Assembly (NCBI RefSeq): GCF_905220365.1
Contig: NC_061130.1
Location: 8,501,501-8,565,500, forward strand
DNA from: Vanessa cardui
Taxonomy: Eukaryota > Arthropoda > Insecta > Lepidoptera > Nymphalidae
DNA: 64,000 bases
Reading direction: 5' to 3'
The number at the start of each line of letters is the position of its first letter. The stretch's first letter is position 1. Positions 1 to 11,556 of the stretch are shown here, one piece after another. The position numbers and the translations under genes were made by a program. The notes beneath the pieces are model-generated. The model was given only the letters and a program-made list of their open reading frames with translations, did no database searches and was not told where the DNA came from.

Positions 1-1
1 G

Positions 2-67
2 ACCAGTGAAACAGTCGAACTGCTGCCATCAGGGGTAAAAATTTGCGAGCATTTTTACCAGTATTAG
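2..67 (+). CDS. Possible 3' end of an unidentified gene (partial at left edge)
   Basis: The window opens in a frame that reads 21 codons to a TAG at 65-67, giving a peptide that starts TSETVELLPSG and ends CEHFYQY. A polyadenylation hexamer AATAAA lies at 91-96, 24 bases after the stop. The composition is protein-like and richer in GC than the DNA that follows. It could be the last exon of a plus-strand gene that begins left of the window. Twenty-one open codons can easily arise by chance here, and I do not recognise the product, so this is a weak call. Confidence 0.25.
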   Translation, partial: TSETVELLPSGVKICEHFYQY

Positions 68-1420
68 AATTATATCATATTGCTAAAAGTAATAAACTAA
101 AAAAATAAGATAAAGTATATAATATTTGACAGTAGCCCAGTACGTTATGTTATGGTAGGGGTTTCCGTTGTATGTTGGAGAAGCTGTAGAAATAATGATA
201 ATTATAAAATATTTAATGATCATACCTAGAACTTCTACCAACTGATAAAAACCTCTAGTAACTATAGAAGCGCGTTGTTCATAAAGATATTTCATACATC
301 CTTCTTTAAAGATTTATTCGTAGTAACAATTTCATTGAGTGACGTGATAAATATGTAATAAATATATATAGTTACATATTTAATCCTTGGAAATAAAACG
401 TCATTAAAGTAGGAAATTCGTGCAGAATTTATTAAACTAGCTTGACCTTACTAGTTCATAATATAAGCTAAATGCTAATACCACTTAAGGATAACGATTC
501 AAGTTCAAGGATTTTCCGAGTTTCTATATGGGTTATAATAAGCTGTTTTTCTTTTTTCGGGGAAAGCATAATAAACATTAAACGGTTTTAACTGTTTTTA
601 ATATAATAATTAAAAATCACACCAAAATAATCTGTTAATGATAACTGAAAAAAACTAGGTGCTATTCATAGTGTACAGTATACGTCATACATAGGTATTT
701 TATAAACACTATTTACGAGTATGTGACTATATGTACTCCACACTGGTTAAGAGAAGATAAATTCGGTAAGTGGCTCAAGCTTACCTAAAACTATCTGAGT
801 TCAATCGTAATAAATTCTAAAGTGACCCTGGTCGTTATTATTATTTTCGAAAACCTACCCTCAACCGGGACAAGAACCTTCCAACCGATAATCCTAGAAC
901 CGCTTGACTAGGTTGTTTGATTCCCATTGTTTTTATTTTATAAAATCAATCACCAATTAATCATCCGCAAACCGTTATAATGTACTAAATACACTAGCGC
1001 AAAATTATGTAATTAAATTACCGCAATGACATTTTGACTTTCTCTTTATATAACTTTCGCTTAATAAGCGGTCACACTAGTAATTATAGTTTAATTACCA
1101 TATTAAACCATTCATAAACACTGAAAGCCTGTTTTACCTACTTATTTTGTTTAACTTCCTAATATTAGTTTATATTATATAAAAGTTATATAAAACTTTA
1201 TATGTTATGGGACCCAAGGTAGTTGTTTATGCCTAATAGACAAATCGGCCTTGACAATGGCAGTCAAATAATAAACCAGTAAATAGAGGAGAGCGAAATG
1301 ATTGGCGGTAGTGTTGTGTGCATTCACCGTCCTTCTACTCCTTTGAATTTAACTCATCAGTTATTCAGCTTGGAATGGTAAAGAAGTTTTTTTTTATGAT
1401 ATAAATATATTTTATGGTAT
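68..1420. other. Intergenic, AT-rich, no gene seen
   Basis: No open frame with protein-like composition is present. The 70-codon minus-strand frame at 83-295 is AT-driven and low in complexity. I see no clear repeat structure before 1.42 kb. Confidence 0.5.
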
Positions 1421-1421
1421 A

Positions 1422-1580
1422 TAGGTTGACCCCATAGTACAATGACGCTGTAAGAAATATTAACTATTTCTTACATCGTCAATGTGCCACCAACCTTGGG
1501 AACTAAGATGTTATGTCCCTTTTGCCTGTAGTTACACTGACTCACTCACCCTTCAAACCGGAACACAACAATAGGGAACG
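1422..1580. repeat. Dispersed lepidopteran repeat fragment
   Basis: The segment includes 'cgctgtaagaaatattaac', 'ccaaccttgggaactaaga' and 'tcactcacccttcaaaccgg'. I know these from a high-copy interspersed repeat in butterfly and moth genomes, where it usually follows a 'gatggtaag...caccc' block. A related diverged block occurs at 33585-33705. It is non-coding. The repeat class (SINE-like or a LINE tail) cannot be settled from one copy. Confidence 0.6.
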
Positions 1581-1631
1581 TGCAAATATAATATTTATGG
1601 AAATTTTGGTTTTAAAACGTTAAAAATATAT

Positions 1632-1688
1632 AAAAGTTTATATGGTTTATATTTGATATATATATATTTATATATATATATATTTGTT
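1632..1688. repeat. AT-dinucleotide microsatellite
   Basis: Imperfect runs of 'tatata' with interspersed 'ttta' make a simple-sequence tract just upstream of a GC-raised block at 1.72-1.99 kb. Confidence 0.7.
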
Positions 1689-2124
1689 TTTTGACAATAA
1701 TTACGAATTAAAGTAACGTGAAACGGAACGTATTTCAAAACACTAATATAGCGTTCCGTGACGTCACTCCTGTATATGAACAAATTGGCACGAAACACAT
1801 GTCATCAAAGCTTATTTGCGGAGTATCGATAGTCCGTTTCAAATTTCTAAAAAAAAATATTTCAAAGGTCGAGAAAAAATGGATAAGTATGAGCGAGGAC
1901 AAGTACGATCGGAGGGAGTGAGGACAGTGACAGACAACAGTGACGTCATACGAAATATAGATCCGTTTTCGCGCGAAAATTGAAATTGACATGTTTAAAC
2001 CGCATTTTTTGCCGTAAATTACAGTGTTTTATATTTTTAATATACTTGTAGTCTATCCTATACGGACTTCTTTAAATTAAACACAAAAATAAAAATATCG
2101 TATTTTTCCTATACTGAGTACTGT

Positions 2125-2205
2125 TATTTGGCGGTAGAATAACTGATGAGTGGGTGGTACCTACCCAGACGGGCTTGCACAAGGCCCTGCCACCAAGTAA
2201 ATTTA
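2125..2205. repeat. Dispersed 'tttggcggtagaata' repeat, best copy
   Basis: It reads 'tttggcggtagaataactg', then 'atgagtgggtggtacctacc', then 'cagacgggcttgcacaa'. This is a common lepidopteran interspersed sequence. Diverged copies lie at 25371-25432, 40857-40920 and 52391-52470. It has no coding potential and is probably a piece of a retrotransposon tail. Confidence 0.6.
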
Positions 2206-3173
2206 TGACAAACACAGGACACATACAGGAATGTATAGTAATTTAAATACAAATTTAGATTTTTTTCAATTGATATACCTTTGTTTTTAAAGACATGATT
2301 TCAAAATATAGTCTTACATCACAACAAGTCTACCTACTCTTTGAAAAACATGTATATTTTTCCATAGATATTATATGTTTGTTTTCTATAGAGTGTAGGT
2401 ATATACCTAAATCTAGACTTATGAGACTACATATATGTATTTCAAATATAAATTTAAGACATAATATTATACTCTATTTCAATAAGAAAAGGAAACAACC
2501 AAACAAACCGTACTTTTCAATGTCACAAGCGTTTTATGGATAAGTCCGCTATATGTTTTACTTCAAACAGTTCTTGATTAATATATCTTCATTTCTAATA
2601 CAACAACATTTCACTTACTTACACGCAGTTAGCGTTAAATCCACTTTAACTTTACTTCTAATGTAACGAAAACAGTTTTGCCGACATTCAAATCGCCATT
2701 TTTCGACGAACGAATAATTAAACTAGATTACTGGAGGGTTCGTCTAAGGATGTTCGCTAAACGAATGAAGAATAAATAAATTTACACGGATAAAAATATA
2801 TTTTTAGAACCAGAAGTAGGAAGTAGGTTAATCTCTAAAACAATTATCTTTAATTTAAAATAACAATCAATCTACCACAAAAGAAAAACATTTAGTCTAC
2901 AACACAAATAACCATCAATAATCACATTACACCGTAATAATTATAATAGCAATCCTCAATGTGTCAACTACGAATCTCCCGCCTTTTTTTTTTAAAGGGA
3001 AGTTGTGTGACTTGACGCAGATGTTGCTTGTTTATTCCAACAATATTATATTAGTTATACCACACATTTTAGATTTTGTTTTAATTATTAATTTATTTAA
3101 TTGGTTATAATATGGAATATGAAATGTTTGTTCAAAAATTGTAGAATATTGTTCGATAATAAATAAAAAATTT

Positions 3174-3370
3174 ACCAAAAAGAAATACCTACTTCAAACA
3201 AAACACTATTTCAAAACAAATTAATATGCACTAAAAAGTAAAAAATAATAATGACGTATTCAAAATATTTCTTAGTAAAATGAAATGAAAAATATTAAAC
3301 TAGGTACTTGAAAGTCGATTTACGATTATATAACGTAGTTATAATTATTGTTATATTTGAAGTCGGTATA
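3174..3370 (+). mobile_element. TIR-element fragment, copy 1 (5' part)
   Basis: About 190 bases align with 11549-11745. Shared stretches include 'caaaacactattt', 'aaatgaaatgaaaaatatta' and 'gtagttataattattgttat'. The left end 'aaatacctacttcaaaca' is a decayed form of the 'aaccgacttcaa' terminus of copy 2. Copy 1 lacks the right terminus, so it is truncated or more diverged. Confidence 0.6.
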
Positions 3371-4095
3371 TATTATAGCACTGTTGTGGTTTTTCGGATA
3401 GATAAAATTATAAGTGTGTTTACTACTTACTAAGTAACATATCACTGAAAATAACTACCTATTATAAGTTAATAAGGATATTTGCGAATTATGACGATCC
3501 AAATCTTAAAAATTTGAATATGCACCCTATCCGTAATTTATATAAAATTTATTGAATAAATAACACTTACTAAATAAAATTTAAAAAAAAAAGCAATATA
3601 TCGTTCCTTAGCATTCATTATCCATTTACTCAATAAATTTCTACTCACTAGTGTAACTCAAATGTCGTTAACACAAGGTCAAAGTTGTTTATATCTTTTT
3701 TTCTATTCCCATTAGAATAAAACATAGAGGGCAAGAGCCAGAGAGTATTTCCATATATATATTTACATTTCAGTGATGTGCACACATGATAAGAGTCAAT
3801 ATCTGCTCTGGAATCATAATATTTTGAAGAATAAATGTTACTTTTATGTAATTACATTTATTGCTATAAGAAATATGAGCGCATAATTATGTATTAATGT
3901 AAAAATGGGCAGCTTAAATGCATAGTCAAATATAAAATAATAAATAATGATAAAATTAAAAACATTATAAATTATAAATTTTATTATCAAAATACTTTAG
4001 AGTGGACTATAAGTCTACACAACAACTGCTTGTTCAAACATGACATGATGCTCCTTAAGGGATTCTAAGAATAAATAATTATTTAAGGAATTGAT

Positions 4096-4101
4096 TTTAT
4101 T
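4096..4101 (-). terminator. Polyadenylation signal of cni
   Basis: On the minus strand AATAAA begins two bases after the TGA of the short last exon. A second AATAAA candidate lies near 3979-3984. Which one is used cannot be told from sequence. Confidence 0.5.
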
Positions 4102-4102
4102 T

Positions 4103-5291
4103 TCAAACTGCAATCAGCACAACTATCATTCTGAAATAAAAATAATTACAATTTAGTGCACATATTCAACCTTTTTTTAAAAGTATTTTGGTGAGACAAT
4201 TTATGTTATAACATTATACCTATTTAAGTCAGCATAAAATTGAGATGGGTCACTGTCTAGTGAATTATGACTAATTACAATTCAAACAAAGAAAGGTTAT
4301 TTGAGAAACTGAAAAGTTTACCAATCTAGTTGCAGTGTAAGCAAATCTCAGCTGTTAATCAATTATAGATAAGATAGGTCCTATAAAGATTGTGATAAGA
4401 CACACGAGGATGGTACTGTGTGTCTAATCATTGACACATTCTCCTTTATTATTTGAATGTTGTTAACTATATTGCTTTATTTCATTCTAATCAAACAAAG
4501 AAAAGTAAACTGAAAAACTGTAAAGTTACTATGAACTTAATAATAAAGTGCAATAAGAATATTTTGTAGAATAATAAGAACATAGTGACTGTTAAAAGGG
4601 GTCTAAAACTATAGGCAGACAGTGAATTACAAAAATTGTAGTTGTAGATAAAAAATACTTACCCATAGAGGTATAAAAAGAATGACAGCAAATAAAATGC
4701 AAGTTTGATCCAACCTTCTCTTTGACATACAGTTAACACATCAGCATTCATTATACTTGTTGGATCATATAGACCTGGACCGGACATTACGGGCCTTGTA
4801 CGATACCTGTAAAAGCATTAAACACAAACCATTGTTTTTGAAACATGTCAAGAATTTAAATATTACCTTTATTAAGAATGAATCAGCATTGATGTAAATT
4901 TATGATAATTGGAATGATTGATGAAGCATGATTTTAAAAACATAACCTGTTTACCTGTGTATATGATACAAAATCAGTGGAACGTTTATTAACAATGAAA
5001 TCCATTCTCCCGATAGCAGGAAAAGAATGTTAATAAATAAATGCAGCAAATACTCCGGCAACACCAACTGAAATTATAAAAGATTTTTGAGATTATATAG
5101 CGCAAGTCACTTGCTTTTCACTCAAAATGTAAAGTACTAACGGGATTGAGGCTATTGCATTGATCAATTGGATTTTTATAATCGGTCTTTAACTCGTCTA
5201 TTGCTATGACATGAAATATCGAGAAAAATATAAGAAAAGCGTCTACAATTAGAGCTATAATATAAGAAAAGGCTGGAAAGCTAAACGCCAT
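4103..5291 (-). CDS. cni: Cornichon (ER export cargo receptor), complete, 4 exons
   Basis: Exons on the minus strand are 5142-5291, 4955-5067, 4663-4806 and 4103-4130. All introns are GT-AG and the joined frame gives 144 residues, the length I recall for Drosophila cornichon. The protein starts MAFSFPAFSYIIALIVDAF (helix 1) and has the family block DELKTDYKNPIDQCNSLNP at residues 32-50. LVLPEYLLHLF and GEWISLLINVP follow in the second helix region, then RYRTRPVMSGPGLYDPT and a last hydrophobic helix near 120-136. Cornichon proteins are small ER/Golgi multi-pass membrane proteins that load cargo, such as TGF-alpha-like Gurken in Drosophila, into COPII vesicles. The frame also hits a TAA eight residues early at the end of exon 3 (4659-4661), but that TAA lies inside a strong donor, 'gtaagta'. 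Splicing to 4130 adds MIVVLIAV in place of the family's last eight residues. Confidence is very high for exons 1-3 and good for exon 4. Confidence 0.95.
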
Positions 5292-5816
5292 TTTGACAAA
5301 AAACCCATTTGACAGTTCCCTGACATGACTTTTTTTTTAATTTTCCTGTTATATGTAAAAATGAATACATCCCAAAAATCGACGAAAATTTTTAAGGTTT
5401 TAAAAAGGATCTTAAAAAAGCGGAAGCATAATTTATGTATTTTCTTTAGTGCCCTCGTTTTAAAATAAAAATTATATATTTGTCTTAACGATTATATATT
5501 TTTATCTATTCTTCTAAAGTCATAACATGATTACTTTGACAAATGATAATACACCAACTCATATTTCTATGAGCGCCTACCAATAATACGAATTTCAACC
5601 TAATTACAGTGTGATCAAATATTACTGATTACGTGCTAATAATTATAATATTCCTTTATTGTTAATAACATTCGATTTGAATTATCATCGACGTTGATAC
5701 TGTATACAATTGATATAGATTGGGATTTTAGTATGTTGTGCAAAAAATAATCTACTTGAAATGATTTAAGCGCTAACAGAACTATTAAAATTATTTATTA
5801 CAACTAGTATATAAAA
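5292..5816. promoter_or_regulatory. Shared divergent promoter region of cni and Erlec1
   Basis: The two start codons point away from each other across 525 bases, so both promoters and both 5' UTRs must fit here unless there are upstream non-coding exons. No TATA box at a convincing distance and no clear initiator can be named. The region is AT-rich and not a CpG island. The arrangement is typical of housekeeping secretory-pathway genes. Confidence 0.6.
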
Positions 5817-8800
5817 ATGAAAAGTGTTTGCTTACTTGTTATAAGTGCAGTAGGAGTCTTGAGCATAGAACATGATTTCAAAGGTTTTGACGATAGTATA
5901 TTATTTGGAATTAACTGGCCAGGAGTTCAAGAAAGTCTTCCGAAGTTAGAGGATGGATCTGCGGTATTTATTACACAAACAGTACACTAGTAATCAAACA
6001 CACTTCATTAATCTCTCTGTATTTTCTTTCCTGATATCTTTAATATTGATAAAAACAGTAGGTTTACATTTAACTAATTACAACTGCTTTAATTATTTTA
6101 TGTACATTTCATTATGCAGCACAGTATTCTTCCAAATACAATCAAATATCAATGTCAATGGTATTGATTTGTTTATAATATATTTTAGAATAGGGAAGTA
6201 GTAAAAGTAACAACATCACATCATGAAAAATATGAATGCCGCTTGCCTGAACTGCATGAAAAGGAAACAACCAACATTGAAGAATATGATGGTCCATCCC
6301 CTATTAATCTTTTGAAGCCACTGTTCACTCAAAAGATATGCTCATACAGGCTTGAAAGCTACTGGAGCTATGAAGTGTGCCATGGACGTTATATACGACA
6401 GTATCATGAAGAGAGGGAAGGTATAATATGCTTTTTTTTATATATTTTGTTTCCATAGACTAAGCACCCCTATCTTGTTTAACTTATTAATACACTTACT
6501 GTACTGCTTAAGGATTTTTCAGATAGAATAGTCATTAAAATGAATATGAATAAGTACCAGTATTTGGATCTACGTTAAAAATACATTAGCGTTCTGAATA
6601 GAATATTTAATTCGTTTCTAGGTAAAAATGTTAAGACTCAAGAATATTCCTTGGGTCATTGGAGTGCAGATAGACAAGCAAAACTTGAGGCTGATTTAAA
6701 AGCAGCTCAAGATAACAAGGTGAAACTTAAAACAACTAAAGTAGAAGGAATGAGTTTGCCTTACATTGAAATGACTATGGATGAAGGTAAGGATTTAAAG
6801 TATTATATTTTTATTGACTAGTTTATAGTTTTATTATAAACTTCAACCAATAATTTAATTAAATTCTAGGATTAAGTTTTTAATACTTACTTTTCCTGTC
6901 ATTTTTTTAAATTATCTCACACTACATTTTCACTTTTCAGGCACTGTATGTGATTTGAGTGGTAAACCACGACTGACTCGGGTTTTGTATGTTTGCTATA
7001 CACACAGCAAGCATGAGATTTACTCATTTAAAGAGACAGCCACATGTGAATATGAAATTATCATTCTATCACCATTATTGTGTGAACACCCACTATACAA
7101 GCAGAAGGATGTCAGTGAAAATATTATTGACTGCATACCCACTGATGGTGCACCAAAGAAACCTAGGAATTTACTGAAGAGTGAAGTAGAAAGCTTAAGG
7201 TTCAATCATCAGACGATAAAACTAATGAATAATGTAAGTTTTTGCTTATTACTTAATTTAACTTTTTACTTTGTTCAGTTTGGTAAACTGTAAACAAAAA
7301 ATGCTCATAGGAGATGAGCATTTTTTGTTTACAGTTTACGTTTGATTTTTTAAATATATTTATTTTATAGTTTTGATTGAATTTTATATTAAGTACTAAA
7401 AAGTTAGTTTACTCATTGCATAAAAGTTTGGTATATAATTGGTTTATTTTATCCTATTTATTGATATAAACTTATAAGCAAAGTAATTTTAAGATGTACT
7501 TAAGAATGATCTAATATATGATAAAATAACAATATTATTTTTGTTGACTGTATATTGTATTTTTAAGATTAGTAGATATTAGAATTAAGTTGTTTGGTTT
7601 TTGTGTTGATTACTTTGCTGTCTAGTGTTATTGTTTTTTTTATTCAATTTAAATTAGGTTATTGGAAAGTATTTTTAACTTTTCTCATAGTATAACTTGT
7701 GGTTTAATGAATATTTGATAATATTTTTTAATAACTAAACACTCAGTTTATTTAAATGGGTACTTGTACTTACTATTTACGAAAGACAAAATTTATCATA
7801 ACAATTCAACTATGTAAGTGGTACCAAAAAGATGGCTGTACTGTCCAGTTGCACCACAAAGTCAAATCTATGCAAACCACACATTCAGTCCTAGTAAGTA
7901 ATCAGTGTAAATATGACTAATTATATGTGAATGAGAAGGGCCGCAGATCGGGCTCAATGGCGCACCTTGGTGGAAGCCTATGGCCACCAATGGACTAATA
8001 CAAGCTGAATATAATGATGATCATGTAAATGTTCTAAATGTGTGCTTGGTACCAACCATATAACTACACCAGCTCGGTATCCTATTAATATAATTATTAA
8101 AATTTGTATCATTAAACCACAAGCAGTTTTAGTTTAGATATTAGTTGCTTTATTAACATTTGTGTTGGCATGTTCAGGATAAGGAAGCTAGGGATGTACT
8201 TGCTGTTTTGAAAGTTGAAAAAATTGATAAGGTAATTATATTTTTGTTGCTTTTTTCTGTTATTTTTTTATATCTTGTGTATGTGTGCGTGTCACAGGCT
8301 TCTTAGTTCTAGTCTATTTTTTTTTCATTTATTGTATTTGAAATTATAGATTACTCATGAGGTACAAATATGTCTGTTCGGTACAAATATAGCCGATATA
8401 AATAGCAATATTAAGTCGAAGCAAATTTTTAAGTGCAGACCAATCACACACCTTAACTTCTTAACCATTCTTATATTGAGAAATAAAGCCAAAAACAAAA
8501 GTATACCCTAAAAGTGATAAATGCCGTCCTTTAGGCACATAGCCATTTAAGAAACATACCTAATCTTTTTTTATCTGGACTTAAATTATAAACCCTTAAA
8601 TTTTTTTTCGTAGTCTGAGTATGATATACCTAAAACGAAATTTTGCTTTTGTCAAAAAAAAAAGAACTTTTCAGAGGTATGATTAAAAAATGATGTATAT
8701 ATTTTATGTTACAGACTGAAAATATAGATATAATATACACACGTTATTATAATTCAATATTAAAAATACACATACTTTTTTTATAATTGCTACTATAATT

Positions 8801-11075
8801 CATGATAATTTCATGAATCAATTTTGTGCTGGAGGGTCGAGTACAATTATATTTTGATTGTAAAAAATGTGTGATTGTACCATAAATATATATATTCGAA
8901 TCCATTCCCTTAAAAATAATTTTGCTCATTACTGAACTATTACTGGTATAATACACTACATGAGATAATAACTAGTATGTATTAAAACTATGGTATAATT
9001 TTAGGATGGCGAAACTCATTTGAAATTGGAATTGCACCCATTAAGCGAGGAAGAAGATTTGACAGGTGACAGTAAAGCTACACCATTACTTGAGAAAGCA
9101 CAGCCAGTGACAGACGACTCGCCGGTTCGTGCGTTTTTAAATGGGGAAAATTGTTTGAATGGAGTAGGTTTTTTACATTATTATATTTTATGTTATGTTT
9201 TTGAAATTAGTCCAAATGAACGGGTGGGTAGTATTTACATATACTACCTCGCTCGTGTCGCTCTCATTTTATGACTTGCTCATCAGGCAAAAACTTACTT
9301 CATAATAAAATTTCATCAAATTCCATTCAGTAGTTCGGCCCTTAAAGAGGAACAGACATACATACGGACAAAGTTACTTCCACTTTTATTATATTAACAT
9401 ATAATAATTACTGAAATTATATTTAGTTGTATTAGGTTGCTTTATAGACGTTTGTATTTATTTGTATGGTACACAACTGAACAAACTGATTATTCTACTA
9501 AGGAAATCTTGTTCTGCTGAGTTAAATAATTTCGCCTACTTATTTGTGCTCGGTGCAGTGTTTTTCAACTGTCCGGTACAGATTTTTCAATCGGCAAATG
9601 GCCTGACCATCTCATTCCTTGTATTAATTCATCGATGATACAAGTCACTGGTGTTTACTGTAGGGCACTGGTTGGTGGAAATATGAGTTCTGCTATGGCA
9701 AACATGTGGTTCAGTACCACGTGGATCGTGCAGGTGAGAAGACAACTCTGCTCTTGGGAAAATATGACGAGCAGGCGCATCTGGATTGGATAAAGGAGAA
9801 CAGAGGGAAAGCTCCTAAACCTATTGGTATGTTGACCTCAATTTGTATGATGTCCCATTTAAGAAGATGTTGTCCATGATCGTATAGTATACATAAATGT
9901 TACAAACATTATTTCGTGATATTATAGTAATTCGGTAATGGTTCAAAAATTTTAATATACCATGTAATGCAAATACTGCTTTCAAGGCATACCTATATAT
10001 GAAGCTAGCTAAATCGCAAGTAATACCCAATTCAGCATATTCTCGACCTGAAATTATCATTATCAGAAAGTTACATGTCGAATCAGATCAGTAGTTTTAC
10101 TTGATTCCAGAAAGCCATAAAACAAACATAAATTGCCTCTTTATATATGGATTTTTTTTTATTTTGAGTTAGATTTTTGTGCATAAAAATTCAATTTAAA
10201 TCTATTTCTGGTAAATCCCTGAGTACAAATATGGTAATTATTTCTGTTTCACGGAATAAACTGAACGAATTTATAATTAAAGGAAAAATACTGAAAATTG
10301 TTAACAGTATTCGGAATTAAGTAATATGCGTTTCTCAAAAATAGTTTATTGAATACAATTTTTTTATCCTTTGAATTACGTTCGTTTTTATACATGGCTT
10401 CTCAAAAAGTTATATTTGAATTATAGTATTTTTTTTATTAACATTAATTTTAGTTAGATTTTTTTTTGGTTACTAGAATATTTGTATCATATATATTTAC
10501 TAGCGATCCGCCCCGGTTTTTGCACTCGTGTAATGCTGATACTAAATGTACTACAGATTTGTCCTTGTTTCTTTACTATATTGGCCATGTATTTTATACA
10601 AAAACCTTCCTCGAATTGTATGATTCGAATCAGTCTATCTAAAAAAAATCGCATCAAAATCAGTTACGTAATTTTAAAGATATAAGTACACATAGAGACA
10701 GACAGCGGTAAGCGACTTTGTTTTATACTCTGTATGATTACAGATCAAAGAACATCAGTGTCTCACTTCTATTCTGGGGGAGATGTTTGCGACAAAACGA
10801 GCAAACCAAGGCAGACTGAGGTCAAACTAAAATGCCTAGAAAATTCGTCAAGTCCAGCACAAGTGTCCCTGTACCTTTTGGAACCTAGGACGTGTCACTA
10901 TATACTAGGTGTGGAGTCGCCACTAATTTGTGATATATTACCACTAGCTGATGAAAACGGACTCATAAAGTCGACGAAACTTCTCCCCGAAGCAAAAGAT
11001 AAATCAGTGGAAAAGAAACTTGAAAACGAAGACGATATAAAAGAAAAAGACGTAAACAAATTTGGTTTTGATTAG
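5817..11075 (+). CDS. Erlec1: Endoplasmic reticulum lectin 1 (ERLEC1/XTP3-B, OS-9 family), complete, 8 exons
   Basis: Exons are 5817-5963, 6189-6420, 6622-6786, 6941-7233, 8178-8231, 9005-9163, 9664-9826 and 10744-11075. All boundaries are GT-AG with matching phases, giving 514 residues. The N-terminus MKSVCLLVISAVGVLSI is a short signal peptide. The first MRH domain starts at YECRLPELHEKE (about residue 65), contains YWSYEVCHGRYIRQYHEE, and continues in exon 4 with TVCDLSGKPRLTRVLYVC and TATCEYEIIILSPLLC. The second MRH domain starts at CLNGGTGWWKYEFCYGKHV (about 345), contains VVQYHVDRAGEKTTLLLG, and ends around DVCDKTSKPR and EVKLKCLE. ERLEC1-type proteins are ER-lumenal lectins that read trimmed N-glycans on misfolded glycoproteins and pass them to the HRD1/SEL1L ERAD complex. 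The acidic and lysine-rich tail ends KFGFD, with no KDEL retention signal, which fits retention by partners. OS-9 itself is less likely because it has one MRH domain. Confidence 0.95.
7283..7339. repeat. Perfect inverted repeat, 26-base arms and 5-base loop
   Basis: The arms at 7283-7308 and 7314-7339 are exact reverse complements around the loop 'aggag'. The hairpin lies about 50 bases after the exon 4 donor of Erlec1, so the nascent transcript would carry a long perfect stem close to a splice site. I see no flanking duplication that would mark it as a transposon. Confidence 0.85.
7937..8008 (+). pseudogene. Remnant of a non-LTR retrotransposon reverse transcriptase C-terminus
   Basis: The plus frame reads RAADRAQWRTLVEAYGHQW, then a few residues and a TGA. 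The motif 'AaDRaqWR..v..aYg.qW' is typical of the extreme C-terminus of ORF2 of lepidopteran Jockey/CR1-like LINEs. No upstream RT sequence is left, so this is a 5'-truncated dead copy in Erlec1 intron 4. Confidence 0.55.
9285..9412. mobile_element. LINE 3'-tail remnant (RTE-like)
   Basis: The segment contains 'aaatttcatcaaattccatt', 'cagtagttcggcccttaaag' and 'aacagacatacatacggac', followed by an AT-rich 'ttttattatattaacat' end. This matches the usual 3' end of RTE-like LINEs in butterflies. It lies in Erlec1 intron 6 and contributes no coding sequence. Confidence 0.55.
10503..10735. mobile_element. LINE 3'-tail remnant in the last Erlec1 intron
   Basis: The order of motifs is that of a known lepidopteran LINE tail: 'gatccgccccggtttttgca' near 10505, 'cgcatcaaaatcagttacgt' near 10650, then 'agagacagacagcggtaag' and 'cgactttgttttatactctg'. 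It ends within ten bases of the exon 8 acceptor, so the retrotransposon end supplies most of the polypyrimidine and branch region for exon 8. Confidence 0.65.
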
Positions 11076-11078
11076 ATC

Positions 11079-11084
11079 AATAAA
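11079..11084 (+). terminator. Polyadenylation signal of Erlec1
   Basis: AATAAA starts four bases after the TAG stop of exon 8 and a T-rich stretch follows about 15 bases on. The 3' UTR is therefore probably very short. Confidence 0.7.
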
Positions 11085-11556
11085 TGTTTTAAAAAGTTTT
11101 TGTTTTTTATTAATCAATTCCCAAACTATATTTAAGTAATTAAAACTATTTTCAAAAATATTTTTTCATCCAGTAAATATAACTATATTTATAATTATAT
11201 TTGTATAGTATTACATTTGGCGTTCTTTAGTTTGGTAGATATCAGTAACGGCCCTTTCAAAATAATTTAATGATTAATTAGTGTCTATCAAGGACATTTA
11301 AAAGTAAATTTAACTGGATTTACAGTATGAGATGAGTGACTTGCACGCAGTCCTACGACCAAGTAATAATTATATATTTTGTTTAATGATAAATTTTTTG
11401 ATGATCATGACATAACAAAATAAGTTTTGTTTTTTTTTCTTTACGTAGAAATGATTATTGACTAAGTCGTAATTAAGCTAAGGGGATGTCGTAACGAGAT
11501 CTTTTTCACTTCCCCTTTCGATTTTTCTCCATAAATAAAATTTTAACAAAAAGAAA

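Noticed and set aside
1718..1992. Overlapping plus and minus frames in a block with two 'tgacgtca'-type sites
   Set aside because: Neither frame has protein-like composition. The CRE-like sites are noted but prove nothing alone.
4659..4664. TAA directly after the cornichon exon 3 frame as the true stop codon
   Set aside because: It is part of a 'gtaagta' donor, and splicing to 4130 restores exactly the eight missing family residues.
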